From the NCBI GenBank assembly GCA_030998015.1, contig JARWMV010000238.1:682001-746000 (forward strand): DNA of 64,000 nucleotides, given 5' to 3'. Below are positions 10,625 to 21,440 of the stretch, piece by piece (the stretch's first letter is position 1; each line of letters begins with the position of its first letter). The stretch comes from Ceratorhiza oryzae-sativae. Taxonomy: Eukaryota > Basidiomycota > Agaricomycetes > Cantharellales > Ceratobasidiaceae. A model generated the notes under the pieces. That model worked only from the letters and a program-made list of their open reading frames with translations, did no database searches and was not told the origin of the DNA. Made by a program: the position numbers and the translations under genes.

Positions 10625-13113
10625 CTACACCGATCCTTCATACGGCGGCGGAGCACCGTTCCCAACCAGTACCATACGATCGACAGCGACACCTGATTCC
10701 GTCCACTTGTATGTCTCAATCTTCTCGCCATAGTCGCTAATCTGGAATATTCTAAATCTCCTGTTGAAACCAACTGAGGACGTTGGAATGATAATGAGCG
10801 CCTGCACACAAAAACACCCATAGTTCTCACCTTCTCCGTACCCAGCATAGCTACTTCCACCGTTAAAACAAGACCACACCCCTTTCACGCGGCGACAATT
10901 ATCAGCGGTGTGGACATGTCCGTTCGCGATAACCTTCACTTCTGTTCCTCTCCCCTTGGTGGTTTCCGTAGCAGGAACCTCAAAGGCTTTGAGAATCCCA
11001 TTATTGAAGAACCCAGAGTCTTTAGTCGAGCCGCCGTATTTTTGAGACTTGCCCACATCCAGTTTGGTCGAAGTCTGGGGGTTCACATCGGCGGGGTCTA
11101 CAGTCATTTTTCTGGAATACGAAATCGTCAGAAAGATACGGTCAATAGAACCCGCTGATTTAACTTGCAATGGTATGTGGAAGAACATAAGCGCGTTTGG
11201 TTTGGCCAGTTTCTTCCCGCTAGCCGTATTTCCTCCGGTTGCAGCTTGGCGTGGCCCAAGGTCCATTCTCCTCTTTCCCGTTTCTCGTCTTCTCCAAATC
11301 TTGCCTAGGTCCTTCGAACCATCGGGAGTAAAGGGTCGCTCAATGGGGTTAATGGCCTTGGATTCCCCCAAGAACCAATCGATCTGAGACTCATGAAGAT
11401 AATCATATTCGAGTGGTTTCCACCACATTATACTGCTGGGAAGGTATGCCCCAGAATCAAGGAAATAGAGTGTGAGGAGGTGGGTCGCGGAACTAAATCA
11501 TCTTGATGAGCAAGGTGGCAACGTGCAGTCAATTACCCTTACGGATCGTAGCTTTTGACTTGCAAAACATAGTTTCCAACGCCATGAATGCCAGCTGGGC
11601 CAGGTTCCGCAAGACTGTAGGGTAAATGCATTAGCTGTTGCATCATGTCTTTTCGGTTCATGTCTGACGACCAAAAGCTTAGTATATCATTTGTCTTATC
11701 CTACCGAGTACTTACCCGTGGTACTATCATGGTTTCCAAAAACCGCAGCCCATGGAATCTTCCGCTTGATTACCTCACTCGCGAACTTGGCTAAGACACT
11801 TCTCGAATCCCAACTGGTACGCTGACCATTTAGCTGGTCTCCGCTGAAAACCACCAAGTCCGGCCTCTCAGCGTCAAGTGCGCGAGCGAAGAGGGATTGC
11901 GAACTATTGAAGCCATCACATGGGTCGAGTTTTGTATCAAGACAATGTCCATGGGAGGTAGAGTAATGTAAGTCAGCAACTTGCATAATCTTGTACGTGC
12001 CATTGGCATGGAAATGCGGAGGCTGAGGGCGAGGGGGACCTAAGTCCAATTCGACATTAGAATGGTTCTGAATTCTCGAAAGGCGTCACTTACTTGTGAA
12101 CCCTTTCCTCATAGCCAGAGAAATTGGAAGCGACTTTCCAGGTCTTCCAGGATAAATGAGTCCTTGAACACGTTCAAATCCCCAAAATGGTTCGTCTTCG
12201 CCGTAAACAATGTCTAGCTCAGTCACGACGTCATCCAGTTCTTCCTCGGTCGCATTCGCATATGGCTTCTGGGTTGTATACCACAAACTACGTTTCTTCA
12301 CCTGAGGGTATATGCCGTCCGTGAGGGTCCCTTCTGCTTGGTGCCATGTTTGGTTATTATCCGGGAGGGAGAGCTCGTCACCTTCATCGATGATGCGAAT
12401 ATCAGTGATGGTAGGGACGTCAAGGCGGCGCGAACGTCGATAATAAATATACTGTAACCAGGCTTGAATAAGTGTTAAGGCCACGCTATCTTTCTAGGCT
12501 TACATTCCACCATACTCCAGCCTATTTCAGATGTAAGCATGCTGCGCAACACTTGAAGAGTACAATATCACCTGTTTATTTATGTCACGCTCAACGCGAA
12601 CCCATTTTCCGTACTTAGCATCCTGTTCGGGAGTTGTCCGAGGATTGCAATAATCAATAAACGAGGGATCGACAAGACAGGATTTGACAGTGATCATGGT
12701 CACTGTCAAATGATATTAACTGGGGTTGCTAATGAAGGCACGATTCATAGCACTCACATCCAGTTCGATGCGGAAGCAATGGAGCATATCGATCTAACGG
12801 CTGGCTCAGAGTGGGATCGTCGACGGGCTCGAGTGGTTTGGTCCACCACGCCGTGGATACATCTGGCCCGGAAGGTTCGCTTGTAGTCCCGTTCCCATTT
12901 GCTGAACCTGTGTTCCCAGAATTTGGCAGCTGGGCTTTCTCTGGAGGCACAATTGTGTCCCAGGCTTGCCAGCTTCGAGCGATGCTGGTTGGCCTCAGTC
13001 GAGTGAGTGAGATTAAACACTCACGTTATTCGCTGCTTGTGAGTGGGGTTAATGGAGGGGTGATAGAGTATGAAGAGAAAGCTGAGCAGAAGAGCGAATA
13101 ATATGAATGTCGT
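10625..13113 (-). CDS. Dcr2-like metallophosphatase, membrane-anchored (start uncertain)
   Basis: Reading leftward, joined exons give a hydrophobic anchor (LFALLLSFLFILYH, near 13070-13100), a linker with PPEKAQLPNSG, a WVRVERDINKQ segment, YIYYRRSRRLDVPTITDI, and then a calcineurin-like phosphoesterase core. Metal-site motifs are visible in order: QVADLHYS, VVFSGDQLNG, VFGNHDS and NGHVHTADNC. The ending is GNGAPPPYEGSV. This order matches yeast Dcr2, a phosphatase linked to cell-cycle and unfolded-protein-response control. The 5' end is unresolved: an in-frame ATG at 13158 is followed after 14 codons by a TAG at 13114-13116, so a small upstream intron, a sequence error or a real stop must be sorted out. 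It diverges from HRQ1. Confidence 0.8.
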
Positions 13114-13293
13114 CTATCGTAGGTTGTCAGCATTTCTGTAGCGGTAGTCATTGCTCATAGCCTACGCATGGTATAAGAGATCGACAGAGTCGACCTGCTC
13201 GTTGCCCAATTTTGAGCACCATGCTGGGCTTAGTCGCACAATGCTGACGTGGTGAAGGCAAGTGGAATGAGAGCAACCGAGTGCGGGAATCAT

Positions 13294-13299
13294 CACGTG
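13294..13299. promoter_or_regulatory. CACGTG box between the Dcr2-like gene and HRQ1
   Basis: A palindromic CACGTG lies 100 bases upstream of the HRQ1 start at 13399, inside the region shared with the divergent phosphatase gene. It is the same core as seen at 6440, 21359, 24452 and 58031. Confidence 0.4.
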
Positions 13300-13398
13300 G
13301 CTTCTGTCACGGTCTCAGGGACTAGAGCCCGCTCTGATCGACGCGCCTCTCCAGACAACCACATCTTGCCAACTTTCGAAACCAAGTCTCGCGACGAC

Positions 13399-16300
13399 AT
13401 GCCACCCAAGAGAAAAAGATCAGAATCTGCGAATTTACCCGGTCCGTCTGTGCCTCCTGCTCAACGCACCGGAAGCGCGCCTGCCAAACCCAAGGGCAAG
13501 TCCAAAGTCAACCCGTCAAAACCCGAAACAGACTGGCCAGTTTTCTTCCAAGACGTGAGCGAGATAATAAAATTCCAGTTATGACGAGAGCTCATCCTGA
13601 GGTCTACAATTAGCTGTTCAAAGTCTTCAAGGTAAGAAGTTTGCTCCAATTCGAGAGCTGAAACAGCCATTTACACAACAGTCAGGCCTTGAATACCGTG
13701 ATCGCGTTTTGTTCGTCCCGGAAGCACCTTGCTTTGACGTTTCCGGTTGTTCGTAAATCTGTGGAGGGGCTTTTAAAAAGGTCAATCACAAACGTCGATC
13801 GTGTGGCTTGGTAGTATACTGACAACCAACCCTCCGCACTCGCTAGACCTCTCGACCTCGAACGGGTTGCACAAATAAAGTTTGAAACCTTCTACATAAG
13901 AGAGGAATCCGTCTGACACCGCGTAACTTGCAGAGCACTTTTGCCGGAGCTTGTTCGTTTTGCCTATTTCAACGCGAATGAACTACGAGTCAATGCCGCA
14001 AGCACAAACGACGAAAAAGAAAAGTTTGACCCTTACGCACCCAGCAATTTCACAGAGTCCATGGATGAAAATGAGCAGGTACTGCTTTTAGATTTCGTCG
14101 AGTCTAGCGTCGGTTCGCGTCCCGTGAAGTGAGTGCATATCCACCTCTTGGGAGAACCCCGAGTTGATCCCATGGCTTCAAAGGGGCAATGCGCCTGGCA
14201 GTTGCTATATGCTGCCAGTAGCTCTTACCCCTGCGGCCATCAAGAAGCTGATTGAAAAACGGAACGAGAGATTTTCGGCCGCAGTAGATGAGTAAGTGTG
14301 GTATTCGATGCTTTGAAACCAGAAAGCTTTGATATATGATACCTTAGGCTCATCGCTGCTTGCTCGGAGAATTCCGACGATCCCGTTGTTCTGCTCACAA
14401 ACGCCGCCCAGGACCATATACCAGTGGACCCAACCACAATACTAGAACAGACCCATCCAAGCATTTCTAAACAGGTAGCCCTGCCCACGCCGCAGACTCG
14501 AAAAAACATTGCGGAAGTAATCGAAGATATCAAAACGTCCGAGGAAGGAGAACATTCGTATCGTGACCAAATTGTATACCAGCAAGTGTTCGAAGCGCGA
14601 GATGCACATTGGGGTATGTCTCCATTCATGCTTAACTCAATATTACTAAGTTCTGTGCAAATAGGACAACTGGATCGACAACTGTCGGGCCCTGTAGCTG
14701 GAGCGCTCAAGGCTGCCCGGAATATTAGCGGCTTTTATGCCCACCAGGCGGCCGCGATCAACGCTATTTGGTCAGGCAAACATGTCATCGTTTCGACAAG
14801 CACGGCTTCGGGCAAGAGCATCATATATCAGGTATAACAATTTGATTGGTATGGGGCCAGCGAATTAACCTCTCTGCATAGGTGCCAATACTCTGCGCGC
14901 TCGAAAAAGACAAGGATGTTACAGCAATGTTTATTTACCCAACCAAGGTAAATTCTAGTTTCATATGCGAGAGATCTCCAATAAAAGTATTTTCTAGGCA
15001 CTTGCTCAAGACCAAAAGGCAGCTCTTGAGCAATTATTGCAAGAATGCCCGGGGATGGAAAGCATAAAGGTAAGTATATGCGCCTTTCATTCAATACTAG
15101 ATCCTTATGTAACCCTCAGGTCGCAACGTACGATGGAGATACTGCACAGGACCGAAGAGCAACTATTCGCAAGACAGCCTCTATTATTTTCACAAATTTT
15201 GTAAGCGTATATACGTTTGAGACTGCTGAATATGCTGAAAGAGACTACAGGATATGCTTCATGCATCGATTCTCCCCAATGAAGAGCATTGGCGAAGGCA
15301 AGTCAGACCCAATTCTACAACGAACACCATAACCTCATGAACACTCAGGTTCCTTAAGAACCTTCACCTCATCGTGGTTGACGAGCTCCATTACTACTCC
15401 AATGTGTTTGGAAGCCATGTAGCCATGATTATGCGCCGCCTAAGAAGAGTTTGCGCTGCCAACGGGAGTGAGTGCTCTCTATTACTGCCGTTTCCTCACT
15501 CTAACAGCGCGTGCCAAGATCGAGATTCTCAATTCGTAACGTGTAGCGCAACTATCTCCAACCCGCACCGTGTGAGTCGGCACATTCTTTGTCTCATTGA
15601 TTATGCTCAGGACTCGTTTTAATCCAGCACATGGCGGACATATTCGGTGTACAGGTATGCTCGTATACTATGCAAGATGAATATACACATTCTGAAAATG
15701 CGTCACAGGACATTGAAGTTATCACTGAGGATAGCGCACCAGCTGGTCAAAAACATTTCCTGCTCTGGAACCCACCCGACATCGACAGCCAGGACCCCAG
15801 TTTAGGAAAAGTTAGCTCTTTGTCTGAAGCATGCTGGCTCTTTCGAAATTTGCTAAAACAAGGCGTCCGAACAATAATGTTTTGTAAAGTAAGATCTCTT
15901 ATCAACTGTTGATATCTCGTATCGACAGTGTGATAGATTCGGCGAACGTGTGAAACAGCGATGAAGACTATACGCACAGAGTTGACCTCTGAGGGACGGA
16001 CGGACATTCTGGCCAAAGTAAAAGCTTATCGGGGCGGCTATTCTCAAAGGGTACATAACCCCCACTTAGGACACCAACGTTACTCATGGTACATATTACA
16101 GGATAGAAGGGCTATCGAACACGACGCTTTTTCCGGAAATCTGCTTGGTATAATAGCTACTAATGCGTTGGAGCTCGGGGTAGACATTGGGACGCTAGAT
16201 GCAGTTATCATCCTCGGCTTTCCCTTTGGAATAGCCAGCCTGGTAAGCTCTCGAATCGTGGCTTCTAACTTCAGCTTATTCCGCCTTAGCGTCAACAAAT

Positions 16301-18223
16301 GGGACGTGCTGGTCGCCGGGCGCGTGATGCGTTGACTGTGCTCGTGGCAGACGAGCGACCTATAGATCAACATTACGTCAAGCACCCCGAAGAGCTGTTT
16401 TCTCGGGTTGGTAGTTTCTAACTATGCGAAATACTGCCTCTTAACCTACATAATATAGGATCCGGGAGAGCTTTACATCGATTTGGACAATCAGGCCATA
16501 CTGGAGAGCCATCTTCAATGCGCCGCACATGAAATGCCAATTCATAATGTTCATGATGAACACTATTTTGGACCTTCGGTCAAAACTATATGCGAGTCGA
16601 ACTTGAAACCTGACAAGGAAGGATGGTTTGTTTTTGTTATTCATTCCTGTTGTTTTCCTTGACCTTGCACGTTTCATAGGTTCCACGCAAATCCAAAGTT
16701 CCTCCCATACCCTTCAAAATTTATCTCAATTCGAGGCATTCAGGAGGACAAATACGCTATAATCGATGTTACGCTGCTAGAACAGACTATGGGGGAAGCC
16801 AAAGTAATGGAGGAAATCGAGTTATCTCGAGCCATGTATGAGGTAGGGGGGAATGGGTTGGATTGTACACAGTACATACTGATGTGAATTCGCTTAGTTA
16901 TACGAGGGGGGTATAGTGAGTGACACTAACTCGAGTGGGGTAAGAAACCAGTGTTGGACTAATATATACACCCAGTTCATGCACCAAGGACAAACTTTCG
17001 TAGTACGTAGAAAACCTAATTGCGAGTTCGACTCTAGTAACACCGACCACTCGGTAGATTAAAGAAGTTAGCCATGATCAAAGGCTCGCTCGTATGGTGA
17101 AAACGGACGTGAATTGGACTACTAGACCACGGTGCGCCCATCCTGAGAAACGACCGGTTGATTGGACTGATACCCCATACTACCATAGTGACTTTAAGTA
17201 AGTGACACAAGTGCAACCAGCTTTGCCACTAAACACGGTACACAGAGATATCGATGCAATCCAAACTTTCCGCATACGTGCAATCAGACAATCCACCAAG
17301 CAAGCGTTCTATGGATCTGTTCAAGTTTCAGTTCACGTGTTCGGATTTTTCAAGTTAAGGTATGGCAAAGGCATTTGGCCCTTGCGCCGGCGCATCTCAA
17401 CAAGCCTTACCACATTGCCAGGGGAAGCACTATCCTTGATATGGTTGACATACAGACCCCTCCATATGAGCGCACGACTATGGGTAAGTTACGATTGACT
17501 ATATTTCAGGTATCGATCTAATTAGGCTACCAAAAGGGATCTGGATGGATGTTCCAAAAGGCGTACTAGATTTGATGAAACGAAAGGGCATCAACCCTTC
17601 GGCCGCTATCCATTCGGCACAGCACGCTATCCTTAATCAAACCTATCTGGCCGCAGATATGAAAACAGAATGCAAGGTACCTCAAAAGGAATACGCCAAG
17701 TATGAGTCGTCTCGAAAACGACCCGCACGGTGAGTGCTTGTCTCGCTTGCTTTTCTCGTTGACCCACCCAATTGTTATTAGACTTATTTTCTACGATGCT
17801 GCCGGGGACGGAAGTGGCATATGTGCAAAAGCATTCGATCACAGTGAGTCCTTTGTTTACTCGACTCCGCCATGTTGCATTGACAAGCTCAAAGTTTCAA
17901 CGCTTACCTGGGACGCATTGAAAATATTGGAAAAGTGCCAGTGCGAGGACGGGTGCCCTTCTTGTGAGTGAACATATGTCCTTGTTTACATTGATACCGA
18001 ATGGCCTCGCACGAACGCATTAGGCATTCGAAGTATGAAGTGTGCTGAAGGCAACATCATAAGCTCGAAGATTGGAGCCCTGTTGATTCTCAAAAGCTTG
18101 CTGGACATTGAGATAGACGAGGATTCCATTCCAAATTTCGAGATATTGGAACTTCCCGACACTATTGTGGAAGCTGGGTCTGTCCGTAAGGCTAGTGGAG
18201 TCGAGGTTGAATCGGGGGAATGA
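13399..18223 (+). CDS. HRQ1: ATP-dependent DNA helicase HRQ1 (RecQ4-like)
   Basis: More than twenty small introns; I could join nearly all exons. Start MPPKRKRSESANLPG at 13399. Landmarks in order: an N-terminal LNTVIAFCSSRKH segment; YAHQAAAINAIWSGKH and Walker A STASGKSIIYQ; MFIYPTKALAQDQ; TYDGDTAQDRR; motif II VVDELHYY; SCSATISNPH-type motif III (TCSATISNP); the RecA2 half with YRGGYS, ATNALELGVDIG and QQMGRAGRR; QHYVKHPEELF; and a C-terminal Cys cluster (CQCEDGCPSC) with KCAEGNIISSKIGALLIL. This is the full Hrq1 layout, a 3'-5' helicase for interstrand crosslink repair and telomere upkeep in the nucleus. One intron (15298-15348) uses a GC donor. The gene appears intact despite many small exons. 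Confidence 0.92.
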
Positions 18224-18479
18224 CGCAGGCCAAGGATCTGGCGTCGAAGAGCTCGAACTAGGTGGTGCTCCTGTGACTACCTATAGTTATATATGCGGCA
18301 GTTATATAGAACCGACTGGGTGATATGGATGGGTTGTCCTCGTTTCCGACTGAGGACGCCAGTATTATATATCGGACACTGATGATACTGCTAATGTTTT
18401 TTATAACCTTTTCGGTGCACCTCCCAACCGCAGTAATTTATTTATCGAGCTTTCTAGAATAATAAAGCCAGTTATCCTT

Positions 18480-19345
18480 CTTGGACACCTTCGTACATTC
18501 CATTGCAGACACCACGCCGTCCTGCCGAGTTGATCTCTCATATCTGTCGCCATCCACAAATCCCCAGATCTGGTAACGGTATCAATAGCAAACTGACGCA
18601 TAAATCGACCAAACTGGATTAAGCCTCCCTGCCTGCTCCCCTGACTGTGCGTTACCATGCGCATCCTCCGATTCATATTTCGAACGCCATACATATTTCG
18701 AACGCCATATCAATTACTTATGACCATGGTTTGGGTAGGCAATTGTCAACCATACCAAGAGAGTGTATAAGCCTTACCTCCGGCACTCGACTTCGACCCA
18801 GCTCTTGGAGATGTCCGGATTATGCCGACCCACCGTCGATAGTTTGCAGCAACTTAATCAACAAACAGTATATCTGGACGGCATCTTCGGAGCCCCCATC
18901 CTTCCACGGTTCTATCGTAAAGTGGCCAGCATTGGTGAATGTAGCGAAATTGCTTAATCTGGCTAGGTAGCCCAATATTCTCTTAGACATTGCGCATATA
19001 GTCATCTCACCCATCGTTAATGTTACTTTGGACGACTCACTGCATCCCATGCTCGTCAGCATTTATTAGGTTTTGGAGGTTAGCGTCACACTTACGTCGG
19101 CATCTGTCTCAATCCCTAACCAAATAACGGGCCACGCCATGCCACGGCTTTCCAGAGATACGATTCGCAAAAGTAAGACTGTCTAAGGATCAGCGAAACG
19201 GACAGCGAAGTGTATTTCTGCAAGCGAATACGAGTATCACCTGTTTCCTGTATGTTGGCACCAAGGAAAGGCATCAACGCTGCGAACAGGGACGTAACAT
19301 GAACATGGGTCACCCTCCATATAACTGATTCGGCCTGACTCTGTC
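18480..19345 (-). pseudogene. Decayed amidohydrolase copy
   Basis: Minus-strand frames here match the intact amidohydrolase at 19700-21298 in the same order. The best stretch is 19313-19116: THVHVTSLFAALM aligns with AHARTTLLAGFTS, and VSLILRQSYFCES with VSLIPGPRYFCAS. Next, 18910-18835 (IKLLQTIDGGSA) aligns with RVVRQQIGAGVD. The part near 18600-18480 is only weakly alike. No continuous frame exists and the metal-binding HxH is not preserved. This is a tandem duplicate that has decayed. An 18-bp tandem repeat (two copies of CATATTTCGAACGCCAT, 18674-18708) lies inside it. Confidence 0.65.
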
Positions 19346-19699
19346 GGGTACCCTAGTGTTGACGTTGGATCCGTAGAACAGGTGGGGGGAGCCCGAAAAA
19401 GCCTTTTAGCACGCCTAACTGGATAATACGATCGAGCCTAAGACGAATACCCTGAGAAAGCGCAGTCTACCAATCGAGAACAGTTTCAACCGCATCATGC
19501 AGCAGTTTCTCTTTTAGCTTTTGAATATCAGTGATAAATGGAATAGTGGATCTTTCAATCACTATAAGAAACTCATGTTCAGCAAAATGTGCTCTCTCTC
19601 TAAGCCAAGATAACCATTTGTAGGGATGTGCATAGTTGGCGTATCATCAATGTCACAGCTCATCAGTCGCACCACGCGTCTGGACCCAACGAAAAATAT
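19346..19699. other. Intergenic between decayed and intact amidohydrolases
   Basis: About 350 bases. Only short frames that do not match a family. It may contain further decayed N-terminal sequence of the pseudogene, too diverged to align by eye. Confidence 0.4.
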
Positions 19700-21298
19700 T
19701 CACGGAATGATAGAGCGCCCCTTTGCCTTATACAACTTCCCACCCTTCATTACGAACACAATACCCTCTGGCCCGACTGCCTCATCAAAATCTCCCCCTT
19801 CTCCAAAAGTCCCGGAGCTCGCGATGATGTCAGCCGCGAAACCGCACGCAAGCCGGCCGAAGGGCACTTCATTATCACCCATCGCCACCGGGTTTTTCAT
19901 TTGTTCCTCTAGGCGATATTCCCCGGAAGCTCCTTCCCATTCTAGACCCCGAATACAACGCCATCCGTTCCATGTCGCTGCTTGAAGAACGCGGTTAGCT
20001 GGCATGCCAAGCGAATGCATAAACCTAAGTTCTCGAGCATTCTCTCCGTGTGTAAATGCGCCAATGTCGCTCCCACATGCGATTCGAATACCTTTATCTG
20101 GGTTATGTGATATTTTCGAGTTCTCCTCTATGGCTTGTTTGAATATCCCTTGGAGAGTGTCCCATTCAGGGCCTTTGCTATATTCTTCGAAAACCGACAG
20201 AGTTGGGCACCACCATGCCCCATATTTTTGGAGATTGGACAGAACCTCCGTGTTGTAACTGGAGCCATGTTCGAGGGAAGAAACACCGGCCTCCAAGGCT
20301 GCGTTCGCAGCTATTGAAGTATCCGCATGTATGGCCACTTTGACGCCTAGAGAACGAGCCGTATCAATCATCACAGCTAATTCCTCTTCTCTCCAGAGTG
20401 GGATTGACTTTGAGCCTGTTTGGGGGGATGTTTGCGTAGTGTTGGCCCGATACTTATCGTCTATTCAACAAGGCGGATCAGCGTCATAGACTAGTTGCTT
20501 TCAAGGTTCTGTACCTCCATAAATCTATTCGTTGACGAAATAAATGGTTGATAAGAGTGAAGGTGGACGAAACGGCGCTTCACCTTGATCCAATCAACAC
20601 CAGCGCCAATCTGTTGTCGAACAACGCGCACGCATTGATCTTTTCCGTCTGCAATTTGGGCGCCCGTAACCCCTTGAACACCCTGCTCATTTGGGAAGAG
20701 TTTGTTTCTCGGGCCTGAAACTGCATGAGCAATGAACACAACGGTTGGTTGAATTTCCCAGTACCGTAGCTTCCGGTTGATACAATCGCATGCGATGCAC
20801 AAAAATAACGCGGTCCAGGGATTAGTGAAACGGGTGATGAGATGCATTTCCGCAAATCGTGGTCGGCATCACCTGCTCCTTCCGTGCCAAGATCACGGAC
20901 GGATGTGAATCCCGCAAGCAGCGTTGTACGGGCATGGGCGACTGCGCGTATGGTCCTTTCAACCACGCTCTCTCGAGTCACTTGATCGTCCCAGCTGGTC
21001 TCATGATACGAGTGCAGAAAAACTGAATGGGTTGATTCGCAAATGATTTATGTAACGGAACAGGAGTACTGAGCTCACAGTGCACGTGTGCATCCACAAA
21101 ACCAGGGAGTACCGTCAGACCACGAAGGTCGATTTCGGCTGCACCATGTGGGACCCTCTCCTGTGAGTCGCGGATGTCGAGGATGAGCCCGGTCGCACTG
21201 TCCACGATAATATCGTGATTGCCTTGGATGAACTCTGCATTATACGAGTCGAAGTATTTGTCGGTGCGGATATAGATAAGGGGCGTTGCGGCTGTCAT
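19700..21298 (-). CDS. Amidohydrolase-superfamily protein (imidazolonepropionase/prolidase-like)
   Basis: Start ATG at 21298. Exon 1 has the short beta-sandwich edge and LPGFVDAHVH with the HxH metal site; an intron (GTGAGC donor) leads to FFLHSYHETSWDDQV, typical of this clade. Next come TTLLAGFTSVRDLGTEGAG, then GPRYFCASHAIVSTGSY, a second intron, and GVDWIK. The last exon (20374-19700 and a little upstream) carries VAIHADTSIAANAALEAG with the metal His, SLEHGSSY, the Asp in ACGSDIGAF, and the C-terminal GFAADII. The fold is a zinc-type TIM barrel that cuts amide bonds, probably in the cytosol; the substrate is not evident. It diverges from the CCCH/Smr gene with a CACGTG box between. Confidence 0.85.
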
Positions 21299-21440
21299 GA
21301 CGATTGCCGTTCAGCTGGTGGGTGAACGCAAGGTGTAATGCCCTGCGCATGTAGTTTGCACGTGATGCTGAGGTAAGCGATCGCGTTGGGCCACGGAGCT
21401 CCTCGATGGCCTTGTAGATGTCCCTCCGCTAATAGAACCT
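21299..21440. promoter_or_regulatory. Divergent promoter with CACGTG box
   Basis: A 142-bp gap between the starts of the amidohydrolase (minus) and the CCCH/Smr gene (plus). CACGTG lies at 21359-21364, near the middle, so it could serve both directions. Confidence 0.45.
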
